Origin: Progne subis subis
Lineage: Eukaryota > Chordata > Aves > Passeriformes > Hirundinidae
Length of the DNA: 64,000 nucleotides
Assembly: GCA_022316685.1 (NCBI GenBank)
Contig: JAKJHU010000085.1
Coordinates: 1,364,001-1,428,000, forward strand
Reading direction: 5' to 3'
This document shows positions 1-19,233 of the stretch, piece after piece. The translations under genes were made by a program, and so were the position numbers. Position 1 is the first letter of the stretch. Each line of letters starts with the position of its first letter. The notes beneath the pieces are model-generated. The model made no database searches. It had not been told where the DNA came from and worked only from the letters and a program-made list of their open reading frames with translations.

Positions 1-1937
1 CTGCACCAAGAAAGTGTTTGCCCTGCATGAAATGTACGCAGCTCACCTGACCTTAAGCTCCTGTGCCAGAGCAGTGCTGTGTGAGCTATATTTAACTTGC
101 CTGCTGAGCTGGGAGCAGATGTTCTCTGCTCAGCATTATACCCCTAAAGAATAGGTTGGAACCTCAGGAATGACCTTAAGTGTCGCAAAAATAGCGCTGG
201 TCAGTAATTACATTAGGATTCGGTGTGTTGGATGGTGCTTGTTTGTGCAGAGCAGGTGTAGCTGTAAGTGAGCTCCAAAGTGGGGCACTGGCGAGAGCTC
301 TCCCTGTGCCTTTGGAGACGGAGCAGCTCGGCTGGGCTTGACCTTTGCAGTGCTGAAAAGCAGCATGTGCTGAGTCACAAGATCTGCATTCCCCACATGG
401 CCTCCTGGTTACACTCTGCTAATAGAGTTAGAATTTGAAACTAATGATCCTTAGTGTTTCTCCTTTAACTGAGAACAGTTTTTTTAGAAGGAGGAATAAA
501 ACCCTGGAATTAGCACAGCGATGAGCATTTAGAGCTTATTTAAAATAAAGGGACTGGAGAAGACTTCATTAAGGAGGATTCATTAGGCAGAAACTTCTCC
601 TTGTTGTTGTGCTTTAAGCCTGGATGGTTCATCAGGATTGAACCCAGCAAATAATATAAAATAAAACTGAAATGGGAAGAAACTGTGCCATTTATTTAAT
701 CACTCTTGTGTTGCAGCACAGTTTTGGACACTGTCACATATAAAATCAGATTTTTTTTTTTCCAGAGATACTGCTTTGACTTAACATTCATTAACGATGG
801 AGAAGATCCTGTGCATTCACTAGAGAACAGATTCAGGGCAAGTGCATTGCAGGGAACTCTCTGTATTAGAAGGGAATTGTCTGGAACAGGCAGTGCCTGG
901 AGCCAGCTGGACTTCTGCACTAGCAAGCCTGATCCTAGGCTTTGCTCACTGCAAGCTTGTGGCCTGTCCAGCATGGAGCTGTGCTTGGAAAATCCTGCTG
1001 GGAGAACATGAGGGTGGAAGGTGAAGACAGTTTACAAGCTGGTGATATAGGACAGAAGTGCTGTAGTTGTATTTCCCCCTCTTGGGGATTGAAAGGTCTT
1101 TTGGTGGCTGTGCTGTGCTGTCCTGTTTGCTGGGAAGGACTTGGGGTTTCTTTGCAATACAGCATTTTTGTGGCTTGCAACCAAGCACAGTTGGTGGCTA
1201 CTTCCCAGTGAATGAATGGAGAATTCCTCAGTGCCCTCAAGCATGGCTGCGATAGTTCCAAGCGCAGTTGACGTCATGTTTCTGCTATTACTTTAATTTG
1301 GAATAGTATTTGTCTCTGAAACTTTTTTTTTTCCCCTTAAACTTGTGGAGTTGGTGTCCTGAAGATGTGACAGGTTTATTATTTTTTAAACCTGAAGCAA
1401 ACTCTACAGAGCCAGGCTGGGAGGAAAACCATTTCATGTTCTGAGCAGAGAAATGCAGCAGGACCTAATACTTAACTGCGAATAGTTCTTTACTTGGTGT
1501 GGTTTATTTACAGCTGATGAGTGAAACTGTGTGGAGAGCTCCTAGCATTGTATGGATGCTGCTAGAATTCTATTATCTCCATGATTTTGGAATTTCAGTA
1601 TTTTATGTGAGTTCTGTAAATCCGGTCCTATAGCAGAATGTGCTGACATATGTTGGGATGGAAAACTGTAAATAAAGCCAAACAAAACAGGTATTTGTCA
1701 GCGTAATGTGTTTACCAAAATCAAAGCAGGAAGAGTAAATTCTACACAAAAATCATAGTTTGTATTGCAAAGATTTCTAGCATTTCACTAGTTTTATTTT
1801 ACATTAATTCGGGCATTGTTATTTCCATTTCTCATCACTTTAAGCTTTAATGAATGTTGTAGTAATTGAGCTGTTGATCAGATCAGTGAGAGAACAAGCA
1901 GTTTCTGTAAGGCTGACTGCAGTCACTGTGTTTGCAG
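1..1937 (+). other. PPTC7: PPTC7 intron (partial)
   Basis: This is intronic sequence upstream of the first PPTC7 exon visible in the window. It ends in an acceptor at 1936-1937. The short open frames in it show no resemblance to known proteins. The upstream exons, which carry the N-terminal mitochondrial signal and the first PP2C metal-binding motif, lie before position 1. I saw no repeat or RNA gene here. Confidence 0.7.
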
Positions 1938-4900
1938 GGAGCAGCACAGCTTGTATAGTAGTCCTGGACAGATCAAGTCATCGTTTACATACAGCCAACT
2001 TGGGAGATTCTGGATTTCTGGTAGTCAGAGGTGGAGAAGTCGTCCATCGATCCGATGAGCAGCAGCATTACTTCAACACTCCCTTCCAACTGTCAATAGC
2101 TCCACCAGAAGCAGAAGGAGTTGTCTTAAGTGACAGGTAAGGGGGAAGAGGAACCTTAATTTTTAATCTGTGCTTGTGACCAGCTCCCAGAAAGTTGCAG
2201 TGTTGAAGCTGTGGGGCTTTTCTGTACCACATGGGGTAAAACCACGCATCCAGTCAGGTCCTGCACCTGCCACCCTCCCTCTGTGTGTAACATGAACATT
2301 TCTCACCTTGTGCTTAACTTTGTACCTGTTGCACAGTCTGAATTTGTTGGACTGTTGATGTTGGCATTTTCCCATAGCCATGGGAAGGTGTCACCCACTC
2401 TAGCTGGTGTGGGCACAAGTGGCTGGGATTCCCAGGAAAGCTCTGTTTCCAATCCCTGCCTGTGCTCCCTTGGGACTGTTTGGAGTAGCTAATTTAGGTA
2501 TCTTGGCACCGAGGTTGCAAGTGCTTGAAGAATAGAGCAGAGGGACACGTGACTGTAACTTGTGTTTCCAACTTGCTGTTTCCAGCAGCATATTGTATTT
2601 GACCAAAACCAGCAGAAAAAACTGTTTGGCAGAACACCAAGCTGGGAATGAGAGTATGAGGAAAGGACAATCTGTTCACAGAAATGAGTTGTTTCAAAGG
2701 CAGGCTTGTTATTGTGTCTTCCCTTAGGAATGTCAGCCTGATCCATCCTGACTTTGTGAAGTCTCACCAGTAAGATGAAATTAATTCAAAAATAAACAGC
2801 TTTCAAAATGTCTCACTCATTAAAGTGATATCCCTCATCTGAACATAGGGAGGTGGTGACAGGCTCTTCAAAGAGTGGCCATGGAATAAAGGGAATGGAG
2901 TAGGCAGCTGAAGCTTTGGACTCAACGAGCTTGAGTCCTTTCCATCCTGAATGATTCTATGCAGTATCAGGGCTGATTCAGTAAAGGTTGAGACTTTAAT
3001 CCAAAGTCTCTCTTTTAAGTGTTGGTTAAGCTGTTGAAAGTCCTGACCGTTCTTGTGTGTGGTTTTATTTCTTCACCCTGCAACTGCTGAGAGGAAGCCA
3101 GGGTAGGACTCTGAAATTAGAACCCTTCAGTAACCCAAGTTCTTTGTTAGACTAAAATGAAATGATCCCTTGAAAGTCCAGAGCTGTAAAAAAATCTTTA
3201 ATTTTTCTGAGATTCTGTGTCATCCATTGGAAGACAATAAAAACAAAGAGCAGAAGGATAATTGATAATGTCCAGTGGAAGTCAGGGAGGCCAAGTAATC
3301 TGAGTCATCCAGTAATAAGGAAAGCACAAGATAAATGTGCTCCCACACTTGAGCTCTGAATCATGATTACAGCTTTCTGGCTGGTTCCTGCGCTGTTCCT
3401 GACGTTAATTAGTACTCATGCTCCTTGTCGAAACGCTTCTCCTGTCCTTTTTTATTTGTTGTCCCAGTTCAGTGATGAATTTGACTATATATGGGCATAG
3501 GCAGGCAATCTTAACTCCATCAGCCTTCCTGTAGCTACACATCACTTGAGCAAAGCAGCTCCTCTGTGTTTTGGCAGAGCTCAGTGGCCTGGGATGCAGC
3601 AATTTCTCCTTTTTCCAGACCCCTGAAGAGTCTTTAAAAATGAAATGTTTGTTGTTATGTTGCTTCTGAGAATCAGATTTTGCAGCAATATTCGTGCCCA
3701 AACTGGGAGTTTTCTCCTCTTGGTGTTGTGTAATGTGTTAGACACGAGCATTCCAATGGACTCTGGTCTCCTGGTAGTGATTTACAGACATGTTTCATAT
3801 TCCATTGAATTAGAAAGTGATTCAGAATCCCAAAGTGTTTGGACCAGGCCTGTTATAAATTGTTCTTTCAAGTATCACTCTCTTACCATCTTCAAGATGA
3901 GCAGAAGGAAGCCCTGAGCTGCTATTCTGCTTACTGGTTTCCATGGAGACACACTCCTGAAGCAGATTAGTTTGCAGGATTGTTCATGTGGGAATTTTAA
4001 CTGCAATTCCTGTTTGCAGTCACAGGGGCTGTGGTGGGGCTTTCCTGTCAGCCCGTCCTGGTGCTCAAGCTCCACAGCGAACGATTATTTCTTCCTCTTA
4101 CACAAAACCCAAAGAGCAGTGAGGGGCAGGAGCTGTGGATGTGCTGTTTGAGGTTGTTTGGTGTCTTTGTGAGGGCTGGAGTCCTTTAACCTCTGTCCAT
4201 CCCCAGCCCCGAGGCTGCTGACAGCACGTCCTTCGATGTGCAGCTTGGGGACATCATCCTGACCGCCACAGACGGACTGTTCGACAACATGCCTGACTAC
4301 ATGATCCTGCAGGAGCTGAAAAAGCTGAAGGTGAGTGCGTGTGTCCTCAAGCTCTCACATCTCCTGTGCTGGCTAAACCTGTATAGTTACTACCTTTACT
4401 TCCAACACCTGAAACCTTTGTGGTTTATATAAAAACCCCAGCGCAAAGCGCTGCATCGTTAAAAGGCTTTTCAGATAATACCTCATGTGAGCAGTGCAAG
4501 GGACACTGACCGCAGAGGGCTTTGTCTTGGACCTGCAGCCACGCTGAACTCAGAAGCAGCAGCTTGGGCATAAATGTCCCAAGTAACAGCTGGTTCCATG
4601 TCAGTAGCTGGTGAGAGAGAAAAGGAGGGGAAGAGGAGATGTTCAGTAGCAGGTGTTGCCTTTGTCCACACACTGCACCTGCAGGCTGGAGATGATACAC
4701 AGGAAAGTAGAGAATCCTCTCCCGGGTTACTTGAGCGTGAGCTTAACACTTTAAATAACTTCCAGCTTCTCTGACATAGTGTGGGCTGTCTGAATTGTGG
4801 GTCAAGCACGTGCTTGAAAATCCTCAGTGATCTGTTAAAAAAAAAAAAAAAAACAACCCTGTCAACTTTTCCACATTAGTGACCACAAATGTTCTTTTTA

Positions 4901-7422
4901 AATAGTAAGAATACATTAAAATATTTTAACTTGGCTGAGAACATTTAGCCTCAGGCTATTTACTTACAGAAAGGAAAGTACACTTAAGGAGATATCAATA
5001 TGTATAAACTCCTTGAGGAAACTATTTTGCTGTGAAATGCAAATAAGAGCATTACAGTGTGGTTTTGAGAGAATTTGGCCTCCTCTTATCCTGCAGCTCC
5101 ACAGGTCACTAATGTGTCACTGGGGCTGCAGCCACCTCACACCTTTGTCATGCACAGTGTAAGGCTGTCCTGGCTGGGCACTGGAGCTGGAATTCCCTTG
5201 TGGAAGAAAGCTGAGCTCCACCTTTTGGTGTGTTTGGGAAAGGCATTGGACTTCCCCAAGAGGTTCAGCCAAAAGTTAATCACATAAATGCCTGCTAATT
5301 CCCAAACCTGCGGGGAAGGCTCTTGACAAGGCATTTAAAAATGGTTACAGACAAAAAGAGTACTGGTTGTCTGTCATGTTGGCTTGAGTGAGAAAAGCCT
5401 GGGAGGAAAGCAGCAGAATCACTGAAACAGAGAAAAATGTTCTTAAAATGCAGCCTGGAAAAGGTGTGTGTGCTCTCAGTGCATTTTTCTCATACGACTT
5501 TAAAATGCCTCTTCTCCTCAAGGGTGCTCTTGTCAGTTGCTGTGAGAGCCAGAGGTGCAAGACTTTGCACTCGAGATAAAACAAATATTTCACCAGAGCC
5601 TGCTTGGGAGGGAGGGAAGGTCCTTGCAGGGTGCCCTGCAGGGACAGCTCCCAGATGCCCTGTTCCCTTCAGATGATGTGGTTTAGTCAGTTTTGAGTAC
5701 TGTTCTTCTAAGTTTCTAAATTCTGGAAATCTTCCAAACCCAAGTCTTGAGCTGCTGGTGGAGATTCGAGCTCAGGCCATCCCTTGTGAAGATCCACATT
5801 TGTAACGCAATTCCCAAAGCCTAAAGAATGGGGAAGGCTCTGTTTGCAGTGAGGGATCTCCAAACCTGACACAGATCAGCGCAAAAACTTCTGTAGACAT
5901 CTGAATAAGAATAAACTTCTTTGTTCATGAATTTAGAACTCCAACTACGAGAGCATCCAGCAGACTGCACGGAGCATTGCTGAGCAAGCCCACGAGCTGG
6001 CCTATGACCCCACGTACATGTCGCCCTTCGCACAGTTCGCCTGTGACAACGGCTTGAATGTCAGAGGTGAGAGCTTCTCCTCCTCCCGCTGCCCCTGTCT
6101 TGGAGAGATCTTTAGCAAAGTGAAGTTCTGCTGTTCCAAAATCCTGGAGGAAAACAGAACAGTAGGAAGTGTGGTTGGCAGGAGAGCAGCGAGCTCGTGT
6201 GGGATTTGGCAAAGCCCCCAGGGCCTGCTTAGGCCATCCCAGGCCTGGCAGAGCAGGAGCCTCCCGTGGGGAAGCAGCTGGAGCATGGAGAACACAGCGC
6301 CCTGATTGTTTGATTTTTAATGTAATCGCTGCATTCCTGCCCCAGGAATCCTGCCTGAGACGAGTTCTCCAGTACTCCTGGACTTGTTGCTTGGATTCAG
6401 GGGCGTGGGTGGTGTTGTGTGAGGGCAGTGTTTTGTTTGGGGTTTTTTTTAAGGTCTTGTCTTACTGCTGTGTTTCAGCTGAGGTTCTGCCCACTGTTTG
6501 GTTGATTCTGAACTGGATTTGTGGTTGAAATTTGCAACCTTTATATCACTGGCATCCCCATAATGATCTCTCTCTGTTGGTTCTACTTCTGTGCTTTAGG
6601 AAAGCTGGCAAACCTCAGAGCCTGAGCAAACACCTTTCTTTTAACAATCTTTTACTTTTAAATAAATGAATAGATAAAATTCTGCCAGTAAAGTTGCTCT
6701 CATCTCGGTATCAGAAGGGCAGGATTTCCTGCAAGAACCTTAAGCCCCTTTCCTCAGGTAGGAGCTGTCACACTTGGGCTCTGTGTTGCTCCAAGCTCAG
6801 TCACTCAGTAATGAAGCTGCAGATCTCCAGAGTCCAAGGGATTGATTGGTTTGACCCACATAACAAAACCTCTCTTCTGGGCCATTTCTCCAGGATTTGA
6901 GTGTGTTGCTCTGGCTGTTGAGGATTGAAAAATAATTCTTAAAAATGCTAAGTGGCTTTTAGGAAGACCTGAGGTAATACAGTACTGGAGAAGATGCTAA
7001 AGAGGTGTTTGATTTACAGTGGAAATTCCTGCAGAGGTCTGACTTCATGGCAGTTTACGTGTAACAAAGAGCGTCAGGTGTTTTGTGCTCTGCCAGCTAC
7101 CAGCAATGTTCAAGGTTCTGACCTCCTTTTCATAGTTTGATCTCACTGGAGCTTAAAAGAAGAGTGGGTTTGTGCTGTGTTAAATGTCACTGAGCCCCTC
7201 GGTTTGGAAAGGAGGTGGGAGAGGCAGAGTTTGCATCTACTCAAACCAGGTTTTGAACACTTCAACCAGTTTTAAAAGAGCTTTCCGTGGGGAATGCCAC
7301 AGATCATCAGAAGACAGCCCACTGTGGTCTGATGAAATAAGAGGGTTTTTGCTTCCATTGCAGGGGGGAAACCAGACGACATCACCGTCCTCCTTTCCAT
7401 CGTAGCCGAGTACACAGACTGA
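1938..7422 (+). CDS. PPTC7: PPTC7, mitochondrial PP2C-type protein phosphatase (3' part)
   Basis: Coding exons are 1938-2136, 4207-4330, 5937-6066 and 7364-7422 (TGA at 7420-7422), all with GT-AG borders and matching phases. They encode roughly residues 135-304 of a protein of about 304 aa, almost identical to the vertebrate family as I recall it. Visible PP2C motifs are [12 protein letters not shown], the metal-binding TATDGLFDN and the C-terminal [12 protein letters not shown], whose second Asp is a metal ligand. The 5' exons lie outside the window. In mammals PPTC7 acts at mitochondria: it dephosphorylates matrix proteins and supports coenzyme Q synthesis through COQ7, and it restrains BNIP3/NIX mitophagy with FBXL4. 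There is no frameshift or lost splice site. It is transcribed toward RAD9B, tail to tail. Confidence 0.95.
2850..2962 (+). repeat. CR1 LINE 3' fragment
   Basis: AGGTGGTGAC near the start, then CTCAACGAGCTTGAGTCCTT and ATGATTCTATG, match the 3' end of avian CR1 in plus orientation. It is truncated and diverged, inside a PPTC7 intron. Confidence 0.7.
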
Positions 7423-10400
7423 GGTCCTGGCGCTGTCCCAGCTCCCCGGGCCCCCCGGGCGGTTTCCTGCTGGCAGGATTGTTCCTTCCTTCCCAGCTGC
7501 TCGGAGCCCAGCCCGACACGCAGCCGAGGCCCTTGCTAAGAACCACTCGTAGTCCGCTGGTCTTGGTCTGCCAGCAGGAGATGAAGAAGCTCAAGGCTTG
7601 GAGCTTGTCTTTGAGAGCTTGGTCCTTGTCCGCAACAGGGGAGGATCCATCCCACAGCACTGCTGCGTTGGAGATGTGACTTTCCGAGGAGTAGAATTGG
7701 TTGATCACTTTTCAGACTAGATCAATAGGTAACGCCTCTGCACGAGGACACATTACTCTATTTCCTAGGAACGTTCGCTGTTGTTGAGGGTGTGTTACAG
7801 ACCCAGTTCCATAAAGCATAGTCTTGTTCCAGTGATAGCCGAGGTTTCGTGTTTCTGAGCTCCGGTTTTCAGGAGATTTATAACTGCTGTAAACATTCTG
7901 CTCTTGCCATCCATGGTGTCAGCGCCTTAGGAGCCTTTTCTAGTACGAGATTTCAAACAAACCTAGTTCAAGTTATATGGATGCAAATGTGTTTTGTGAT
8001 TTCAGGTGCTTAACTGTGATCTTAAAAGTTCTGCAGATCATTCGTCCATAATGGGCCCGGTTCTGGATGTTTTGGCTGTGGATAATTATTATTTAAAAAA
8101 AAAAACAAAACAAAAGTTCTAGCTCAGTCTCAAACAGCCGAGCTGGCCACAGTTGAGGTCTTTCAGCATTTGAACCCATCTCAGTGTGGGTGATGGTAAA
8201 TGCTACGGTGGGAGGTTGCAAAAAACAGCTCATCCTCAACTCCGAGCGTTTTCACTTTGGGTAGATAATTCTGTCGTTGATATGAAACATAATTTGTGTT
8301 AATAATTGCCACTCTTGCTTGTAGAACAGAGTATGCTGCACCAGTTTAAGTCCAGTTGATCCTTCCTGACTCAAACAGGGCACCTCTTTGCTTCTGCCAC
8401 GGCAGCGGCAGCGAGTACGAAAATGGAAACTTAATGAATAATCAGCAAAGCTTACATTTCATTTTAACTAAAGTTTAGGGGTTTCAATGATCCTTAATGA
8501 TGTTTACAGTTATCTAACAGCCACTTTGCAATATGACATTTCCTTTTCAATGACAGTAGCTCACGTTTTTCCCCCCTTTTCCAGCCAGCTTTCCTTTTCC
8601 TTTCCTGAGGCTCATACGAAAGCTGAGAGCTGTAAAGATATATATATTTTTGGTCAGTTTTTCATTAACTTTTTTGCTGGTAGAGAAGTATGTAGAAATA
8701 AATTAAAGCCATGTTTTTATATATAAAAAGTCGGGTAATGTTGCTGTTTAGGTGAGTGCAGTTAAACTTGGTCAGTAAGGAATCTTACCTGCTCTCAAGA
8801 GGAGATTTTTACTACCTGGTTTATTGTATTAAAACTGTTTAAGTTTGAGGTTACCTCAACTTGTTTAAAGAATTTTTGTGGACTTGTACTGTATATTTGC
8901 GTAACTATGTCAAGCTTTTATTTAAGGTCATTTAACATGTACCATGTACATGTCATTTTACTATATTTCAGTGCATCATGCTTGTAACAGGCATTTCATT
9001 TATAATAAGTGATTAATTTGGGAGCTCTTCAGTAATTTATCTGCTATTCCTCAATTGGCATAATGTTAGAGATCTACTTTAAATCACCTTGTAATTACTC
9101 GTCAGAATGCCTTAACTACCCTAACTTGACCAAAATAGGATTTTGGTGAGGGTATGGGGAGGATTATATTAATGAAGAAAAAATTAATTAGTTTAGTGAC
9201 ACACGAACAGTGAGTGGTGGAGAACTTTGCACAACCTGTCAGTCCTTGTTGTTTCTAAGCTGAACAAGCTGTCTCTGGCTGTCTTGGAGGAATGTATTCA
9301 CATGCAGAACAGGGCTTTGTTTCTTGTTTGGGAGGGGCCTTTCTCTCCCAATCCGGGTGTCTTTACATTTATCCAGTATTTACTAGCACGCTTTTGGATT
9401 AGAGCAGATTTGATCAATTCTTTCTTTCCCTTTGCCTTTCCCTTCAGGCGATGCCCCCGTGACCCCGGGCTGTTCTCTGCTCTCAGCACGGTCCCCAGCC
9501 CTCCCTGTTCCCCCTTCCTGCCTTTTTCCAGACTTTTCCCTGGGGACACGTGCGGGTCAGAGGGTCTGGAATTCCCAAATTCCCGCTCCTCCGGGGCCGG
9601 GCGCGCTCCCTGTGCGTATCCACAAAGCCGTTTGTCTCATATCTCACCATGACCTGTTGGGTTTTTTTTAAATAAAGAACAAATTTGGGTTTTGATTTAC
9701 AAATCATGAGTTTTTCCCTCACCGGGCACACCAAAGACCAGTAAAGCTTTTAGCTTTTCCATCTGTTTATAAAGCAATACTGTATTATAAAGAATTGATA
9801 TTTTTATCACACGCTTGATTGTTTTGGGGTTTTTTTTAAGACGTGCACTCTGAACATATCAAACCTGATTTTTTTTTTTCCTATGAACTTAAACGCTGTC
9901 TGCGCACAACTGATCTTTGGAGAAGGAAATGACAGGGCCCATCCTATCAAAAATAATTCCAGCGATGCATGAAGCAGTAACACTTGCTAGGGGTAAGGTG
10001 AGTGGGAATGTTCACGAGAGGAATGCACAAGAGAGGTGTTCCCTGACTCGGAAGCGAGCGGAGCACGGGCAGGCTTGGAGCTGCTGCAGAGGGTTGTGGT
10101 TTGTTTGGGAAGCTGCTGGGTTGGGAGCAGGGATCTGGAGGAACAGGAGGAGCTCTGTCCCCCAGGAACCTGGGATTGCTGCAGCAGTGGCTGTAGGGAT
10201 TGGGGTGGAACAGAGCGAAGATGTGGTGAAGTGGAAAAGCTCTGTGGTTCCTTGCTGTTTTCCTGGCTATCTTTGGGAGAGCTGCGACATACAGTCCTAA
10301 ATGTCCTTTTTCAGGCTGAAAACAAAACCAAACCAAAAACCAGATTTGGGACCAGGCAGTTACAAGTGAGGCAAGGCGACGATCTGGCAGGGATGGGAGG

Positions 10401-10690
10401 ATTTAGTGATGGAATGTCCATCTCTTAGAAAGGGACATCCTTTCTCCAGGGGAAGAGCAGCTGCTGTGTGGAGAACCCGACTGTATGCAGTAGTTTCTGA
10501 CAAAGATAGCTGGAGCAATGAAGCAAATCTGAGTCTGTATCTGAGGATGCTTTTTTGTTGCTGTTAAAATGAGACTATCATCTATGCTTACCTAAGAGGC
10601 AATTATGTGAATTTCATGTCTGAGGTATATAACTTATGCAGGAATAGTTCTGTAAATACATTTAAATAAATTGTAAAGATATTTAATAAA
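7423..10690 (+). other. PPTC7: PPTC7 3' UTR with several polyadenylation signals
   Basis: After the stop codon there is about 3.3 kb of non-coding, increasingly AT-rich sequence. AATAAA hexamers are at 8697-8702, 9671-9676, 10665-10670 and 10685-10690. A long 3' UTR is also known for mammalian PPTC7, so the distal pair is the likely main end, with 8697 and 9671 as possible proximal sites. A Pumilio-type element (TGTAAATA) is at 10651-10658, just before the distal signals. A GC-rich stretch near 7438-7462 could fold into a hairpin. The 141-, 129- and 130-aa frames at 9.2-10.4 kb look like chance. Confidence 0.65.
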
Positions 10691-11018
10691 TATAGTATTT
10701 ATACTAAAATGTGCTTTTTAAAGTCAAGTTACCTGCAAACCCCGTGTTTGTTGATGTGGGGATGTGGTTGGTGGCACAGGCACAGCCAGGGCCGGGGTGC
10801 TGGGCTGTCCCTGTCACCTCGCTGCACTGCTCTCAGATCCCACCTGAGTGACACCCAATGCCTTCTGCAGCAGCCAGGCAGGCAGATAACGATCCTTTAA
10901 TTGACTGGGAATTGCGGTGTTGTGTTCCAGTGTGGCTTTGGAAATGCTGCACTGCCCCAAGGTGTGGTGGAAGAGACACAGGGAAGGAAAAGAATAATGC
11001 AAGCCTGAACCACAAACC
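10691..11018. other. Intergenic spacer between PPTC7 and RAD9B 3' ends
   Basis: This short spacer lies between the last plus-strand AATAAA (PPTC7) and the minus-strand polyadenylation signal of RAD9B at 11019-11024. I saw no coding or repeat signal. Confidence 0.45.
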
Positions 11019-11440
11019 TTTATTTTTTAAAATGCGGTCCTGTGACCTGGTTTCTCGGTTAAGGATTGGTTCTACAGAGTCTCTGTAAAAACCTGAGTTC
11101 TCCTGGAGCTGGGCTGGGTTTGGCTGTGACTGAGGGCAGGGTTGGGTTATTTTTCCAGCACCCTTAACCAGAACAGCGGCTTCATTTGCCTGATGTGGTA
11201 ATAACAGAGTTTGAATTCATCTGAGCCTCTCTCTAGTGAGCGTGTTCTGAGAGCAGAACCTCCAGCAGCTCCTGCAGAACACTCAACCTCAACGGAGGCA
11301 GTCGTGACCTAAATTTGTGCCATTACCAGTTCCAGAACGTTCTGTGCTGCTGGGTCACAGCACCAATGACAGGCTGGGCCTGCGCTGCCCTTCCCTCCTG
11401 GGCGCTGCCCAGTGCCTGTCCTTGGACCCCGACCCCTGCA
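11019..11440 (-). other. RAD9B: RAD9B 3' UTR and polyadenylation signal
   Basis: Downstream of the RAD9B stop (minus strand) there is about 420 bp of non-coding sequence to an AATAAA on the minus strand, read as TTTATT at 11019-11024. This gives a short 3' UTR. The end is inferred from the hexamer alone. Confidence 0.5.
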
Positions 11441-18355
<6,915 letters not shown>

Positions 18356-18451
18356 GGCCGCCCCCCCACTCCCCTCACGGCCGCGGAGGGCGGGAAACGC
18401 CGCGGGGGCGGGGCGTGCGCGCGAGGAGCCCCGGATGTGGAACCCTGGGAA

Positions 18452-18508
18452 TGTGGAGTTCTTGTGGGATTGTGGAGCTATTGTGGGATTGTGGAGTTAT
18501 TGTGGAAT
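18452..18508. repeat. 19-bp tandem repeat, 3 copies
   Basis: Three head-to-tail 19-bp copies (18452-18470, 18471-18489, 18490-18508) differ at only one to three positions. They lie about 100 bp upstream of the RAD9B start codon and begin TGTGGAG. A partial fourth copy may follow. Confidence 0.8.
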
Positions 18509-18846
18509 TGGGAATTGTCCCCAGATACGCGCAGGGATCATCGATCCAACCCCTGGCTCCCGTACAGACACCTCAACAGTCCCAACATGAGCGTCTCTGG
18601 GAGCGGTGTCCAAACGCAGCCCCGGGGCTGTGCCCATTCCCTGGGGAGCCTGGGCAGTGCCCAGCGCCCTCTGGAAAAGAGCCTTTCCTTGATATCCAAC
18701 CTAACCCCCCCCTGACACAGCTCCAGCCCTTCCCTGGGTGCTGTCCCTGTCGCACAGAGCGGAGATCGGAGCCGCCCCTGCGCTGCCCTCAGCAGCACCA
18801 GCTCAGGGACAGACCCAGGAAACACCGCCCACCCAAAAGAGAAGGG

Positions 18847-19095
18847 CTGAGCATGGCACTAATTAGCATGGAAGGCAATAGAATCATTACCGATAGAATA
18901 CCAGTTAATAAGAAAACTATGTAACTTGTAGCAAATGACCACCAATTCCTTTGTTTCCTAAAATGAGTAAATAGTAGAAAGTTTTGATAGCTGGGATTTC
19001 TGGTTTGTGGGAGACCACGGAGCGCCCAGACTTGCGCAACTCTGAAGTAAGTAATCAGTGTCTAACTCGTCATTATCGGCTCGTTTTGAGGATAA
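18847..19095 (+). other. AT-rich block in the divergent promoter, possibly LTR-derived
   Basis: This block interrupts the GC-rich promoter. It contains an AT-rich first half, a CCAAT motif, then a short CpG-bearing part and TAAGTAA-like sequence. The arrangement recalls an avian ERV LTR (U3, then R with a weak poly(A) signal), but I cannot identify a family. I found no clear target-site duplication. It could equally be ordinary promoter DNA. Confidence 0.25.
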
Positions 19096-19233
19096 CTCTC
19101 GTTTCGCGCGTGTAAAACCCCAGCCAGCGGGAACGGGGCACGGGCGCGTTCGGCGCTGTGTTGTCCCTTCGCAGGCGCCGTAGCGGGGGCGGTGCCGGGC
19201 GGGTTCCGGGAGGGCCGGAGCGGAGCGGGCGCG

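Larger units (their letters stand above)
18356..19233. promoter_or_regulatory. Divergent RAD9B / VPS29 promoter
   Basis: The start codons of RAD9B (minus, 18355) and VPS29 (plus, 19234) are about 880 bp apart. CpG-rich blocks flank both first exons (about 18000-18430 and 19080-19440), with a less CpG-rich middle. An E2F-type motif, TTTCGCGC, is at 19102-19109, about 125 bp before the VPS29 ATG. A CCAAT motif is in the AT-rich middle near 18940. No TATA box is evident, as is usual for housekeeping bidirectional promoters. The large gap suggests two cores rather than one shared start region. Confidence 0.7.

Noticed and set aside
9227..10428. Open frames of 127-141 aa in the PPTC7 3' UTR
   Set aside because: Both strands give similar lengths, no conserved motif, and the region contains AATAAA signals and AT-rich UTR sequence.
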